From the NCBI GenBank assembly GCA_000509105.1, contig BAIF02000002.1:1-64000 (forward strand): a DNA stretch of 64,000 bases, written 5' to 3'. Numbering within the stretch: the first letter of the stretch is position 1; each line of letters starts with the position of its first letter. Position numbers and translations under genes: made by a program. This document shows, piece after piece, positions 9,752-19,881 of the stretch. A model generated the notes under the pieces. The model made no database searches, was not told the origin of the DNA, and saw only the letters and a program-made list of their open reading frames with translations. Origin of the DNA: Clostridiales bacterium VE202-21 (lineage in GTDB: Bacteria > Bacillota > Clostridia > Lachnospirales > Lachnospiraceae).

Positions 9752-10588
9752 TTAGCCCTTTACACCGCCGGAAGACATGCCGGCAATAAAGTATTTCTGG
9801 AAAAAGATAAACAGAATCAGTACTGGTATGGATCCGAGTACGCTCATGGCCATCATCTGGCTCCAGTCATATGCATGCTGTCCCATCAATAAGTTGATGC
9901 CGATCGGAACCGTACGCATATTGGTTGTCTGTGTCAATGCCAGCGCAAACAGATATTCATTCCATGCCTGCATAAAGGTGTACATTCCTACAGAGACCAT
10001 TCCAGGTATCGAGATCGGTACTAATACAGTCCAAAGAGCTTTCCATCTGGACCCGCCGTCAATCATTACCGCCTCGTCCAGCTCCTTGGACAAGGTATTA
10101 AAATAACCCGTCATCATCAGGATACAATACGGCAGTGTCGTAATCAGATAGGTTAGAATCAATGCCAAATATGTATTAAAAAGCTTCATTGCAACAATCA
10201 TGCCCATGTACGGAATCAGCAGTACAATCGGCGGAATCGCCTGCACGCTGACAATCAGGGAATTAAAAATCTCTTTTCCCGGAAAGTCAAACCTGCTGAA
10301 TGCATATGCTGCAAGGATTCCGACAAACAATGTCAGCAGAACTACGCAGCCTGCTACAATATAACTGTTAATGAAAAATCTTACCTTCGTGGAATCCGTC
10401 AGCACTGCAATATAGGACGATAAACTGGCTGATGAGTCAATAAATTTGGGCGGCCAGGAAAAAATGGCCGAATTGGATTTCAGTGAAGAGCAGATCATCC
10501 ACAAGATCGGAAATGCCGAAAATAAACCTCCCAAAACCAAAAGAATAGAAACTATGACCTTCGTCGATTTTTTATAACTTCCAACCAT
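9752..10588 (-). CDS. Carbohydrate ABC transporter permease, MalG/LacG type
   Basis: A 278-residue membrane permease with six hydrophobic helices. The EAA loop that contacts the ATPase is at about residues 170-190 (DEAVMIDGGSRWKALW). It is three bases from the upstream permease gene and is probably translationally coupled. With 10592-11473 it forms a CUT1-type heterodimer. No ABC ATPase is encoded nearby; such systems usually share an MsmK-like ATPase. Confidence 0.93.
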   Translation of the reverse strand: MVGSYKKSTKVIVSILLVLGGLFSAFPILWMICSSLKSNSAIFSWPPKFIDSSASLSSYIAVLTDSTKVRFFINSYIVAGCVVLLTLFVGILAAYAFSRFDFPGKEIFNSLIVSVQAIPPIVLLIPYMGMIVAMKLFNTYLALILTYLITTLPYCILMMTGYFNTLSKELDEAVMIDGGSRWKALWTVLVPISIPGMVSVGMYTFMQAWNEYLFALALTQTTNMRTVPIGINLLMGQHAYDWSQMMAMSVLGSIPVLILFIFFQKYFIAGMSSGGVKG

Positions 10589-10591
10589 CTC

Positions 10592-11473
10592 CTATTCCCT
10601 CACTTTCTTCTGCTGTTTCACATAGAAGATTGCAACGAATATGCAGACTACGAGCAATATCGTGGCTGCCGTTGCCGCCATACTATAATCAACCTTCTGG
10701 AACGCTTTTTTGTAAATATATATACTCACCGTCTCTGTTGCATTTACCGGGCCGCCGCCTGTCAACATCCAGATAACATTGAAGGACTGCAGCGTCCAGA
10801 TAAAATCCAACATTGCGATACTAATCAAAATTGGTTTCAGTTGCGGAATGGTAATATGCAGAAAACTCTTAACACCTGTCGCCCCGTCAATTGCCGCACT
10901 CTCATACAAATCCCCGGAAATTCCCTGCAGGCCTGCAAGAATGCTAATCATATAAAATGGATAACCACACCAGATGTTGATAAAGCAGATCACCGCCAAC
11001 GCAAGCTCTCTATTACTCAGCCACTCCGTATTTTGGGATATCTGCGGAAAAACGGACAGAAGATAGTTAACAATACCCGACGGCTGTAACATTAATTTCC
11101 ACAGAATCGCAACAACTGATGCCGTAAATACCCACGGAAGAATATAAATAACACGGGCAATTGTTTTGGTTCTGGTCCCAAAATATTTGGTATTCAGCAG
11201 CATCGCAAATAACATACCCAGAACCAAATGTGCAACAACACTTATCACCACAAAGATGATAGTGTTCGATATTGCGCCTAAATACTCGCTGTCTGCAAAT
11301 ATGGCCTTATAATTTGCCAATCCGACAAAATCCGGATTCTTTGAGACGACAGCCCCATCCACAAAAGAGTAACCGATTACCATGCAGATAGGGATAACCA
11401 TAAAAACAATCATTAGCAGTATTGTTGGGGCAAGATATCTGTATGGCGCAGTTTTTTTTGCTGTTAACTTCAA
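10592..11473 (-). CDS. Carbohydrate ABC transporter permease, MalF/LacF type
   Basis: A 293-residue permease with six predicted transmembrane helices and an EAA loop (YESAAIDGATGVKSFLHIT) in the C-terminal half. It follows the lipoprotein gene and precedes its partner permease with a 3-bp gap, the standard order for CUT1 sugar importers. It starts at an ATG behind GGAGGG. Confidence 0.93.
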   Translation of the reverse strand: MKLTAKKTAPYRYLAPTILLMIVFMVIPICMVIGYSFVDGAVVSKNPDFVGLANYKAIFADSEYLGAISNTIIFVVISVVAHLVLGMLFAMLLNTKYFGTRTKTIARVIYILPWVFTASVVAILWKLMLQPSGIVNYLLSVFPQISQNTEWLSNRELALAVICFINIWCGYPFYMISILAGLQGISGDLYESAAIDGATGVKSFLHITIPQLKPILISIAMLDFIWTLQSFNVIWMLTGGGPVNATETVSIYIYKKAFQKVDYSMAATAATILLVVCIFVAIFYVKQQKKVRE

Positions 11474-11606
11474 AATCAGTCCCTCCTATTATCCTGTTCT
11501 AACTTCATATGCAAAAAATCTTTTATGAAAATGTTAAAACTTCTTTTTAGAAATGGGGGGCAGGGAATTTCCCCCTGCTCCCCAATCTTATTTACCTTTA
11601 AATTAT

Positions 11607-12926
11607 TTACTTTCCTGCTTCGTCAAGGTACCCCTGCCAATTTGAAAGCAGTTTAGCGCTGTCGATTTCACCTTCAAGATATGTAGTCAGATCGTTTGTC
11701 ATAGAAGTCATAACATCTGATGCGTTAGGAAGGCCAATAAATTCATTAATTACATAGTTCTTCTTATATAACTCATAGTAAGACTGGAACTGTTTTGGTG
11801 CCTCGCTATAATCCGGTTCAGCAACAGTACTGTTCGGGAATGCTGACATAGTAGCCGCCAGTCCTGCAGATGCGGAACCATCTTTTCCATCCATGCCGCC
11901 AAGCAGGTAGTTTACAAATTTAGCTGCTTCTTCCTTATTTTCACTGTTTTCTGTAATACCTACAGCCCAGCTTGCATAGCAGATACCGCTCTGGTCTTTG
12001 TAGTCATCTTTTACAGGAATCGTAGTAGCTTCAAAATTGATGTCTGTAAACTGGCTCATAGTAGCTGCAGATGCTACTGTAAATGCACAGTTGCCTGCTG
12101 CAAAGTTACTTGTCATCTCGGACTCTTCCAGTGTGCTCATACCTGGATATAAGGAACCATCGTCATAAAGTCCTTTGAACATCTCAGCGAGTGCCGCCAG
12201 ACCAGCGTTGTCTTTTGTCTTGTATGCACCGCTGTCATCCTTCAGGCTGATTCCTGATCCCCAGCCAGTTCCCATAAAGACATTCTGGATACCGTTTGCG
12301 TTTGTTGTACCCAGGTTCAATGCAAATGCGGATTTTCCTGCTGCTGTAATCTTCTTGCAGGCATCCCTCAGTTCGGTCCATGTGGTTGGAATCGCTTCAA
12401 CTCCGGCCTCTTTCAGGATGTCCATGTTCACATACATTGGATATGCAAAATTCAGAACCGGGACAACATAGCTGGTACCGTCTACTTTCCATGTATCGCT
12501 TGCAAGACTGCTGTCTACGCCAGCGTCTTCAGCAGCAGTCAGAATACCCATATCAACAAATTCTGAAAGCCATGCGCCGTCTACACTGATGATATCTGCA
12601 ATGGTACCGTTCGTTGCGCCTGCTGTAATAGCTGTCTTGGTGTCGGCCCAGGGTGCTGTTAATAATTCTACTTTCACGCCTGTCTCTTCTTCATATTTGG
12701 CACAAATATCATCCAAATATCCGTCCGGGAGCTCTGCCCCCCACCACTGCTGGAACTTCAGTGTCACATCACTTTTAGCGTCGGACCCGCCTTCATCAGC
12801 TTTTGCTTCTGTCTTGGCATCTGCTTTTGATTCTTCCTTGCCTCCGCCGCATGCTGCCAGACTTACCACCATAATGCCCATCATACCAACGGCAAGCCCC
12901 TTTTTCATGATCGTACTCAGTTTCAT
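11607..12926 (-). CDS. Sugar ABC transporter substrate-binding lipoprotein
   Basis: A roughly 439-residue extracellular solute-binding protein, family 1. The start at 12926 follows an AAAGGAGGAG ribosome binding site and gives a proper lipoprotein signal peptide (MKLSTIMKKGLAVGMM, lipobox SLAAC with Cys26). A charged Lys/Glu/Ala linker follows before the binding domain. It is the first gene of the operon, and a 130-bp gap before the permease gene may allow higher binding-protein expression. The ligand is probably an oligosaccharide or unusual monosaccharide. Confidence 0.93.
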   Translation of the reverse strand: MKLSTIMKKGLAVGMMGIMVVSLAACGGGKEESKADAKTEAKADEGGSDAKSDVTLKFQQWWGAELPDGYLDDICAKYEEETGVKVELLTAPWADTKTAITAGATNGTIADIISVDGAWLSEFVDMGILTAAEDAGVDSSLASDTWKVDGTSYVVPVLNFAYPMYVNMDILKEAGVEAIPTTWTELRDACKKITAAGKSAFALNLGTTNANGIQNVFMGTGWGSGISLKDDSGAYKTKDNAGLAALAEMFKGLYDDGSLYPGMSTLEESEMTSNFAAGNCAFTVASAATMSQFTDINFEATTIPVKDDYKDQSGICYASWAVGITENSENKEEAAKFVNYLLGGMDGKDGSASAGLAATMSAFPNSTVAEPDYSEAPKQFQSYYELYKKNYVINEFIGLPNASDVMTSMTNDLTTYLEGEIDSAKLLSNWQGYLDEAGK

Positions 12927-13040
12927 AATGACTCCTCCTTTAATATTTGTGCCTCTATGCATGTAATTTATTTTCATGGGTTGCTGGATTTCATTTCTTT
13001 TAGTGCCAGCTTTCTTTCATCATGCATGTTCGGCTGTTAT

Positions 13041-13076
13041 ATTGTGTAATTTTATTTTATCACAATTTCACAATAA
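13041..13076. promoter_or_regulatory. ATTGTG/CACAAT repeats upstream of sugar operon
   Basis: An ATTGTG...CACAAT inverted repeat, with a second CACAAT copy just after it, lies about 115-150 bp upstream of the binding-protein start. It could be an operator; nothing shows which protein binds. Confidence 0.35.
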
Positions 13077-13151
13077 GTCAATATTAACCATTTAATCGAT
13101 TTAATCTTTGTGCATTATTCACAATCCCGTTATATTTTTAACAAATATTTA

Positions 13152-13189
13152 TGAAATAATTTTTCTCCGATTTTAGAAATTTTATTTCA
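13152..13189. promoter_or_regulatory. Probable RpiR-type operator
   Basis: A large imperfect palindrome: TGAAATAATTTTTCT pairs with AGAAATTTTATTTCA (13 of 15 positions). RpiR-family repressors often bind TGAAA/TTTCA palindromes. The site is upstream of the sugar operon whose RpiR gene is at 5608-6455, so it is a plausible target; this is inference. Confidence 0.5.
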
Positions 13190-13261
13190 TGCCTCGGATT
13201 TATTAACCGGACAATCCCCCTGTTTTTCCCTCTTTTAACACACTCTCAATGCCTTAATCTC

Positions 13262-13328
13262 TGAAAAAGTCTCAAAAATGACAAACAAGAGAATATCTCA
13301 CGAATATTTCTGCGTGATATTCCCTTGT
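13262..13328 (-). terminator. Terminator after GH2 gene
   Basis: On the minus strand a long hairpin (ACAAG, GAATATC and CACG arms with their complements) is followed by TTGTTTGTCATTTTT. It ends transcription of the GH2 gene. Confidence 0.55.
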
Positions 13329-13406
13329 ACATTATTTCTAATATGAAAACAATCTTCACCTGCAATACTTCTCAGCCAAGCATTTTATTTTCCGAAACAC
13401 AATAGA

Positions 13407-15233
13407 TCACAAATACGTTCTGCACTTATATAGAGCGTCCCCTATCTTCCTAACCTCACGATCATACGTAAATACCCCATTCACTTCTTCTTCCACATCC
13501 GAAAGTTGTGTATAGACGCTTGCGCACAGTCCTTCGGGGATCAACGCTTCCACCTCTTTTTCCAGCTTTTTATACGCCCGGTTGAGCTTTCCTCTATCCG
13601 TATATATTCCATATCCATACTGAGTCAGGCAGGCGCTGTGGCCCTCCTGTCTCATCGAATAGCCGCCGTATTCAGACAGAACCACAGCCCTTCTCTCCTC
13701 CGGTTTTATCCGAAGCTTAAAAAAATAATTATGAAGACTCTGGATATCCCCGCCTCCCTGGTCGAACCATCCGCTGGCCTGGTCAATCAGACGGGTGGGA
13801 TCTGATTTTCTCAAAATCTGCGTCATATCCGCAGTCTGGAACTGCCCCCATCCTTCATTAAATATTACCCATACAGCAATGCTTGGGTGCCCCTTCAGCC
13901 GCTCTGCCGTCTCTTTCATCTCCTTTATAAATTCCAGACGCCCTTCTTTCCTTTCTCTGGCCAGAAGCCTGGTGTACACATCCCTGATTTTCCGGTTCCT
14001 CCAGGACAATATGGTGGCTGCATAGGTCACAAACCACGGTTTATACTTCCCGCCCCCATTCACCATGTCCTGCCACACAACCATACCCAGCCGATCACAG
14101 TGATAATACCACCTCTGGGGTTCAATCTTAATATGTTTGCGTATCATATTAAAGCCCATATCTTTCATGGACTGTATGTCGAATATAAACGCCTCGTCGG
14201 ATGGCGCCGTATAAAGTCCGTCCGGCCAATACCCTTGATCCAGCACGCCTTTCTGAAACTGTACTTTATGGTTCAGGCAGATTCTGGGTACTCCAGTCTG
14301 GTCAGGCTCAATTGTAAACGTCCGCATAGCAAAATAACTCTCTGCCCTGTCCTCCCCCAATTCCACGGTAAAATAGTAAAGAAAAGGCTCCTCACATGTC
14401 CACGGACATACCTCAGGCAGAGAAACCTCAATCCCAGCTCCCGGCATCCCCCGCGCACTGCCCCAGTCCTGTATTTCCTGGATTCCCCAATCTGTCACGT
14501 CGCCGGGCGCACACATAGGACTGCTATATAACCCCGGCTTTCTGACACGGATTTCAACCGGAATATCCGCATTTGCCTCCACCGTAATCCGTACCTTTTT
14601 TCCGTCAAAATCCGGCTCTGCATGAATACTCAGTATATACTGTTCCGGCACGTCCTCCATCCAAACGGTCTGCCAGATCCCGCTCTGAGCCGTGTAGAAC
14701 ATGCCGCCTCTGTCCAGCTTCTGCTTTCCCCTGGCATGATAGGAAGTATCGCTCAGATCCTTTACGGCCAGCACGATTTCATTTTCTCCCGGTTTTAAAT
14801 ATGTCGTGATATCCGCCTCAAAAGGCAGATAACCGCCTGTATGCCGCGCGGCCCGCCTGCCGTTAATAAAAACTACACAGGACTGATCCACCGCTCCAAA
14901 ATGAAGCAGCCGTCTACCGGCCTTCCTGCCGGTTTTTGTCTCTTCGCTAACCCGGCAGTCATCCGGCTGCGGCATCTCAAAGGTTCTCCGGTACCAAAGA
15001 TATTCATCCGGCTGAAGCTGCCTCCCCACACCGGACAGAACACATTCCGGAGAAAAGGGCACCAGAATATGTCCGTTATATTCCGACGGCATGGAAAAAG
15101 CTTTTGTAAAAGCGCATTCCCATTCCCCGTTAAGATTGATATAGCTGTCCCTTACCATAAGGGGCCTCGGATATTCCTCCAGCACATGCTCCCTGTCAAG
15201 TTCCTTCCCCCATTTGGTATAAAGTTGTTTCAT
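13407..15233 (-). CDS. Glycoside hydrolase family 2 enzyme
   Basis: A roughly 608-residue GH2 protein (beta-galactosidase/glucuronidase/mannosidase clan). Jelly-roll and immunoglobulin-like domains come first, then the TIM barrel with acid/base glutamate in WVIFNEGWGQF and probable nucleophile glutamate in VVLSEYGGYS. No signal peptide, so cytoplasmic. The start at 15233 (MKQLYTKWGKELD) has AAAGGAGG upstream; a longer upstream frame has none. Specificity cannot be fixed from sequence. Confidence 0.9.
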   Translation of the reverse strand: MKQLYTKWGKELDREHVLEEYPRPLMVRDSYINLNGEWECAFTKAFSMPSEYNGHILVPFSPECVLSGVGRQLQPDEYLWYRRTFEMPQPDDCRVSEETKTGRKAGRRLLHFGAVDQSCVVFINGRRAARHTGGYLPFEADITTYLKPGENEIVLAVKDLSDTSYHARGKQKLDRGGMFYTAQSGIWQTVWMEDVPEQYILSIHAEPDFDGKKVRITVEANADIPVEIRVRKPGLYSSPMCAPGDVTDWGIQEIQDWGSARGMPGAGIEVSLPEVCPWTCEEPFLYYFTVELGEDRAESYFAMRTFTIEPDQTGVPRICLNHKVQFQKGVLDQGYWPDGLYTAPSDEAFIFDIQSMKDMGFNMIRKHIKIEPQRWYYHCDRLGMVVWQDMVNGGGKYKPWFVTYAATILSWRNRKIRDVYTRLLARERKEGRLEFIKEMKETAERLKGHPSIAVWVIFNEGWGQFQTADMTQILRKSDPTRLIDQASGWFDQGGGDIQSLHNYFFKLRIKPEERRAVVLSEYGGYSMRQEGHSACLTQYGYGIYTDRGKLNRAYKKLEKEVEALIPEGLCASVYTQLSDVEEEVNGVFTYDREVRKIGDALYKCRTYL

Positions 15234-15315
15234 AAACATCCTCCTTTCAACGGCACAATCCGCACACCATGATATATGTCTGCAGCATCGCAGCGTGTGC
15301 ATCCCCTGGAGGGTT

Positions 15316-15356
15316 TTATATAATAGGAAAGTTCCGGGCACTTTTCTATTATATAA
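15316..15356. repeat. AT-rich hairpin upstream of GH2 gene
   Basis: TTATATAATAG pairs exactly with CTATTATATAA, extended by an AAAG/CTTT stem. It lies between the GH13 terminator and the GH2 gene and may be a leader or processing hairpin. Confidence 0.5.
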
Positions 15357-15397
15357 AAAATCCCTTAGATTATATCATACCACTAATCTAAGAGATT
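15353..15397 (-). terminator. Terminator after GH13 gene
   Basis: On the minus strand AATCTCTTAGATT pairs with AATCTAAGGGATT, followed by T6. It is just downstream of the GH13 stop codon. Confidence 0.75.
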
Positions 15398-15411
15398 TTC
15401 TTCCTTCTGCT

Positions 15412-17457
15412 TTAATCTTCACGTTTTGTTCTCATAACAAGCGCCGAATGCCGTCCCATATTCAGCACGACCTCCCCGCTGTGGATCAGATAAACATCCG
15501 GCTCCACGGTATAGCCCTCCTCGTAACTGTAGAGCAGGCGTTCCATCCTGCCCGTCACGGGCACTTCCGCCATCCAGACCGGAACCGTAACTTCCCGCAG
15601 CTCTTTGCTGTTATTGAGGACTACCACAATCTGCTCATCCTCCTGGAATCTGCCGTACGCCAGTATATTATCCGCCCAGTACAGCATCCGCAGCGACCCC
15701 TGCTTCAGAGGCTTCTCGCTCTTATGAATGCGGATCATTTCCTTATGGAATTCCAGCATCTGACGGTCTTCTTTTCCCCATGGATATGTCCGTCTGTTAT
15801 CCGGGTCCGTAAATCCGCAGAGGCCCGCCTCATCCCCGTAATATATGGTAGGCGCACCGATCCATGTCATCTGGATCACAACTGCTTCCCGCATAACCGC
15901 ATGGTTGACCCCTTCCTCTGCTGCTCTTGAGCCTAGATGCTCCACTCTACCGACAATGTGGTTGGTACGGGTCAAAAAACGGGAATGGTCATGGTTAGAC
16001 AGTTCGTTCATCGCAACCTGCAGCGACGGTGTCAGCATGGTGGCCATAAAATGCCGCATTGTTTTCACAAAGTTATCGCCATTGCCCCAGAGATCTGTAC
16101 GCCGCTCATCGCTGTGCTTCTCCATTCCGGTCAGAAACCATGTCACCGGTTCCATAAATGCATCGTAATTCATGACGCTGTCCCACTCATCCCCCTGCAG
16201 CCATTCCGCCGGGTCGCCGTAATGCTCCGCCAGAATCAGCGCATCCGGCCTGGCCTTCTTCACTTCCTGCCTGAACCGTTTCCAGAACATGTGATTATAC
16301 TCGTTGCTGTACCCAAGGTCTGCCGCTACATCCAGGCGCCAGCCGTCTACATTAAATGGAGGGGAGACCCATTTCTTTCCAATATCCATGATATACTGCT
16401 CCAACAGCGGAGAATCCTCGTAATTCAGTTTGGGCAGCGTATCATGCCCCCACCATCCGTCATATGCATAGTTGTACGGCCAGGCAGAATCGCTTTCATT
16501 AAAGAAATGAAAAAATGAGCGGTACGGACTATCCCAACTGACAAACGCACCTTTTTCATATCCTTCCTGCTGCTCGTAGATCCGCTCTTTATCCATCCAC
16601 TTGTTGAAGGAACCACAGTGATTGAATACCCCGTCCAGAATCACACGCATCCCCCGGCTGTGCATAGCCTCCACCAGATCGATAAACAGCTGGTTGGAGG
16701 CCTCTAGGTTCGCCCTATTACCGGTGCGTTTCTGGTATTTGGTGGCCTCGATATTATCTGCGGCCCACTCCGGAAGAACCAGCCCTCCGTCTTCTGCAAT
16801 CTTCCCATAGTGTGGATCTATATAATCATAGTCCTGTATATCGTATTTGTGATTGGACGGCGAGACAAACAGCGGATTAAAATAAATAACCTCCACGCCC
16901 AAATCCTCTAAGTAATCCAGCTTATCCATGACTCCCTGCAGATCCCCGCCGTAAAATCTCCGGATATCCATGGCCTGAGGCAGCTGATCCCAATCCGTTA
17001 CTTTCTGGCACGGCTCCCCGATATAAATATATTCCCAGTCCTCCACATCGTTGGACTCATCGCCGTTAAAGAATCTGTCAACAAATATCTGATACATCAC
17101 AGCCCCTTTTGCCCAATCCGGCGTAGAAAATCCCGGAACTATGACAAAGGCGTAGAAATCCATAATCTCCTTCGCCACTCCGCACCTGTTAAAATAGCAG
17201 GTCTCCCCATCTTTTTTCACCTCGAAGCTGTAGGAAAATGGTTCGTTCCCCAACTGCCAATCTATCTCATAATAATCAAACTCCCCACGGGAGTCTGTCT
17301 TCTTCATTTTAAACCCACCCGTTTTGGTTAAAATACAAACTTCATCTGCATCATCCTTTGCCGTTCTGAACTTAAGCTTCACTTTCTCATACTCATCAGG
17401 CTCTGCAGGAATCACATAGCTGGACGTTCCATCACAAAATAGTGCGTCCTTATTCAT
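15412..17457 (-). CDS. GH13 alpha-glycosidase, neopullulanase/cyclomaltodextrinase-like
   Basis: A roughly 681-residue alpha-amylase-family enzyme with an N-terminal immunoglobulin-like domain (residues 1-110) and a (beta/alpha)8 barrel. Catalytic residues are in GWRLDVAAD (nucleophile Asp), ALILAEHYGD (acid/base Glu) and ELSNHDHSRF (transition-state Asp). No signal peptide, so it acts on imported malto- or other alpha-glucans. The start at 17457 (MNKDALF) has AAGGAGG upstream. Confidence 0.9.
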   Translation of the reverse strand: MNKDALFCDGTSSYVIPAEPDEYEKVKLKFRTAKDDADEVCILTKTGGFKMKKTDSRGEFDYYEIDWQLGNEPFSYSFEVKKDGETCYFNRCGVAKEIMDFYAFVIVPGFSTPDWAKGAVMYQIFVDRFFNGDESNDVEDWEYIYIGEPCQKVTDWDQLPQAMDIRRFYGGDLQGVMDKLDYLEDLGVEVIYFNPLFVSPSNHKYDIQDYDYIDPHYGKIAEDGGLVLPEWAADNIEATKYQKRTGNRANLEASNQLFIDLVEAMHSRGMRVILDGVFNHCGSFNKWMDKERIYEQQEGYEKGAFVSWDSPYRSFFHFFNESDSAWPYNYAYDGWWGHDTLPKLNYEDSPLLEQYIMDIGKKWVSPPFNVDGWRLDVAADLGYSNEYNHMFWKRFRQEVKKARPDALILAEHYGDPAEWLQGDEWDSVMNYDAFMEPVTWFLTGMEKHSDERRTDLWGNGDNFVKTMRHFMATMLTPSLQVAMNELSNHDHSRFLTRTNHIVGRVEHLGSRAAEEGVNHAVMREAVVIQMTWIGAPTIYYGDEAGLCGFTDPDNRRTYPWGKEDRQMLEFHKEMIRIHKSEKPLKQGSLRMLYWADNILAYGRFQEDEQIVVVLNNSKELREVTVPVWMAEVPVTGRMERLLYSYEEGYTVEPDVYLIHSGEVVLNMGRHSALVMRTKRED

Positions 17458-17516
17458 AAAAAACCTCCTTAGGGGCAAGCCCTCCCTCCTCTGGAAGTAC
17501 TTGCCCCATTACTCTT

Positions 17517-19337
17517 CTACTCTCCAAAAAGTGCTTCGAATTCACTTCTCGTAATTTTTTCTTTTTCCAACAGCAAATTAGCACAAGCCTGTAATACAGA
17601 ATCGTATTCTTTTAGAATAGATCTTGCTTTCAAATAGCATTCGTCAATGATTCTCTTCACTTCTTCATCAATCGTGCTGGCTACCTTCTCACCGTAGCCC
17701 CTGGATGTGTGTCCAAAATCCCGTCCGATAAATACTTCATCGCTGTCGTTATCATAGTTGATCAGCCCCAGCCGCTCAGACATACCAAACTTCATAATCA
17801 TGGAACGGGCAATCGCCGTTGCCTGTTTGATATCCTGTGATGCGCCTGTGGTGATATCGTCAAACACTTCCTCTTCCGCCACACGTCCTCCAAGTGACAC
17901 CGTAATCTCCTGGAGCATATGCCCCTTTGTATTGAACATATCGTCTTTTTCCGGCAGAGGCATCGTATAACCGCCCGCTCCTCCTGTCGGAACAATGGAT
18001 ACACTGTAAACAGGCCCCACATCCGGAAGCACATGGAAGAGAATCGCATGGCCGGCCTCATGGTACGCGGTAATCCTGCGCTCTTTTTCTGAAACAATAC
18101 GGCTCTTTTTCTCCGGCCCGATTCCAACTTTTATAAAAGCGTGGCGGATATCGGACTGCTGCAGGAATACTCGGCCCTCTTTTGCAGAAAGGATCGCCGC
18201 CTCATTCAGCAGGTTTTCCAAATCCGCGCCGGTAAATCCAGCCGTGGTCTGTGCAATCTGCTTCAGATCCACATCGTCTCCCAGCGGTTTATTCTTTGCG
18301 TGGACTTTCAGGATTTCCTCTCGTCCGCCCACATCCGGGCGCCCAACGATTACATTTCTGTCAAATCGTCCCGGCCTTAAAATTGCGGGATCGAGAATAT
18401 CTTTTCTGTTGGTTGCCGCCATCACGATGATGCCTTCATTCACACCAAAACCATCCATCTCTACAAGCAGCTGGTTCAGCGTCTGCTCCCGTTCATCGTG
18501 TCCGCCGCCCAGTCCACTTCCCCTGCGCCTTGCAACGGCATCAATCTCATCGATAAAAATAATACAGGGGGAATTCTTCTTCGCATCCTGGAACAGGTCA
18601 CGCACACGGGATGCGCCGACACCGACAAACATCTCCACAAAATCGGAACCCGAGATGCTGAAAAACGGAACTCCGGCTTCCCCTGCAACGGCTTTTGCAA
18701 GCAGCGTCTTACCGGTTCCAGGAGGTCCCTCAAGCAGGACGCCCTTGGGAATTCTTGCACCAACCTGAATATATTTTTTAGGAGACTTGAGGAAATCTAC
18801 AATCTCTTCCAGCTCCTCTTTTTCCTCTTTTAAACCTGCCACATCCGCAAATGTCACCTTTTTGTCCGTATCCGTGGTCATCTTTGCGCGGCTCTTGCCA
18901 AAATTCATCGCCTTGGCATTGGCCCCGCCTCCCTGACGGTTCATAAACATAAAGATCACGGTGATTCCCAAAAATGTGATCAGAAGCGGTACCAGTATGG
19001 TTGTAAACCACGAATCCTGGGGAACATCCAGCAGTTTATACTCTATTCCCGCTTTATCCAGAATATCCTGCGTCTTCTCTACATCAGATGTAGTAACTTG
19101 TTTTACAGCCCCGCTGTCCTTAAGCGTCACGGTCACAACACCGGTGGGAGCGGTCTTATTCTGCTTAATGATAACATCCTGTACATTTTTATCTTTTACT
19201 TCCTGTACAAAGCGCTGGTTTGTCATCTCCTGGTCTTTCACCTGGAATCTGTTTGTAAGCCACAGTGCAAGGAAGACAATCACAATAAATGTAAGAAATG
19301 TCGCACCGCCCATGCTTTTATACTTTTTGTTGTTCAA
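17517..19337 (-). CDS. ftsH: ATP-dependent zinc metalloprotease FtsH
   Basis: A 606-residue membrane-anchored AAA+ protease for quality control of membrane and regulatory proteins. It has two transmembrane segments (about 9-25 and 108-130), Walker A GPPGTGKT near residue 204, Walker [13 protein letters not shown] region NRPD-like arginines, and the zinc site HEAGH near 425. Length is typical. It is 17 bp downstream of hpt, in the classical tilS-hpt-ftsH order. Confidence 0.98.
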   Translation of the reverse strand: MNNKKYKSMGGATFLTFIVIVFLALWLTNRFQVKDQEMTNQRFVQEVKDKNVQDVIIKQNKTAPTGVVTVTLKDSGAVKQVTTSDVEKTQDILDKAGIEYKLLDVPQDSWFTTILVPLLITFLGITVIFMFMNRQGGGANAKAMNFGKSRAKMTTDTDKKVTFADVAGLKEEKEELEEIVDFLKSPKKYIQVGARIPKGVLLEGPPGTGKTLLAKAVAGEAGVPFFSISGSDFVEMFVGVGASRVRDLFQDAKKNSPCIIFIDEIDAVARRRGSGLGGGHDEREQTLNQLLVEMDGFGVNEGIIVMAATNRKDILDPAILRPGRFDRNVIVGRPDVGGREEILKVHAKNKPLGDDVDLKQIAQTTAGFTGADLENLLNEAAILSAKEGRVFLQQSDIRHAFIKVGIGPEKKSRIVSEKERRITAYHEAGHAILFHVLPDVGPVYSVSIVPTGGAGGYTMPLPEKDDMFNTKGHMLQEITVSLGGRVAEEEVFDDITTGASQDIKQATAIARSMIMKFGMSERLGLINYDNDSDEVFIGRDFGHTSRGYGEKVASTIDEEVKRIIDECYLKARSILKEYDSVLQACANLLLEKEKITRSEFEALFGE

Positions 19338-19353
19338 TGGTGTGTACTCCTTC

Positions 19354-19881
19354 CTATTCTACTCCTTCCACCACACCTATATATGGCAGATTTCTATATT
19401 TTTGAGCGTAGTCCAGGCCATAGCCGACTACGAATTCGTCCGGTATCTCAAATCCTACATAATCTACTTTCACGTCTTTTTCTCTTCTCTCAGGCTTATC
19501 CAGGAGCGTGCACAGATGAAGGCTCTTTGGGTGGCGCTGTCTTAACGTTTCCATAAGATAGTACAATGTTCTTCCGGAATCAATGATATCCTCCACAATC
19601 AGGACATCCTTTCCCTCGATCGACTCATCCAGGTCTTTGGCAATACGCACTACTCCGCTGGATGATGTTCTGTTACCATAGCTGCTTACACTCATATAAT
19701 CGATGGATACCGGCACGGTAATCCTCTTGGCAAGCTCGCACATAAAAAATGCGCCGCCCTTTAAGATGCAGATCAAATGAACCTGCCGTCCCTCATAGTC
19801 TTTGCTGATCTGTTTCCCTAATAATTCGATTCTTTCGTCAACTTCTTTTTCTGATACTAAAACCGTAATCTTCTCTGACAT
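19354..19881 (-). CDS. hpt: Hypoxanthine phosphoribosyltransferase
   Basis: A 175-residue purine-salvage enzyme converting hypoxanthine or guanine and PRPP to nucleotides. The PRPP loop [13 protein letters not shown] and the C-terminal PYIGVV are present. The ATG at 19881 is used because GGAGG is 9 bp upstream; a GTG sits one codon earlier. The 5' end overlaps tilS, as in many Firmicutes. Confidence 0.95.
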   Translation of the reverse strand: MSEKITVLVSEKEVDERIELLGKQISKDYEGRQVHLICILKGGAFFMCELAKRITVPVSIDYMSVSSYGNRTSSSGVVRIAKDLDESIEGKDVLIVEDIIDSGRTLYYLMETLRQRHPKSLHLCTLLDKPERREKDVKVDYVGFEIPDEFVVGYGLDYAQKYRNLPYIGVVEGVE

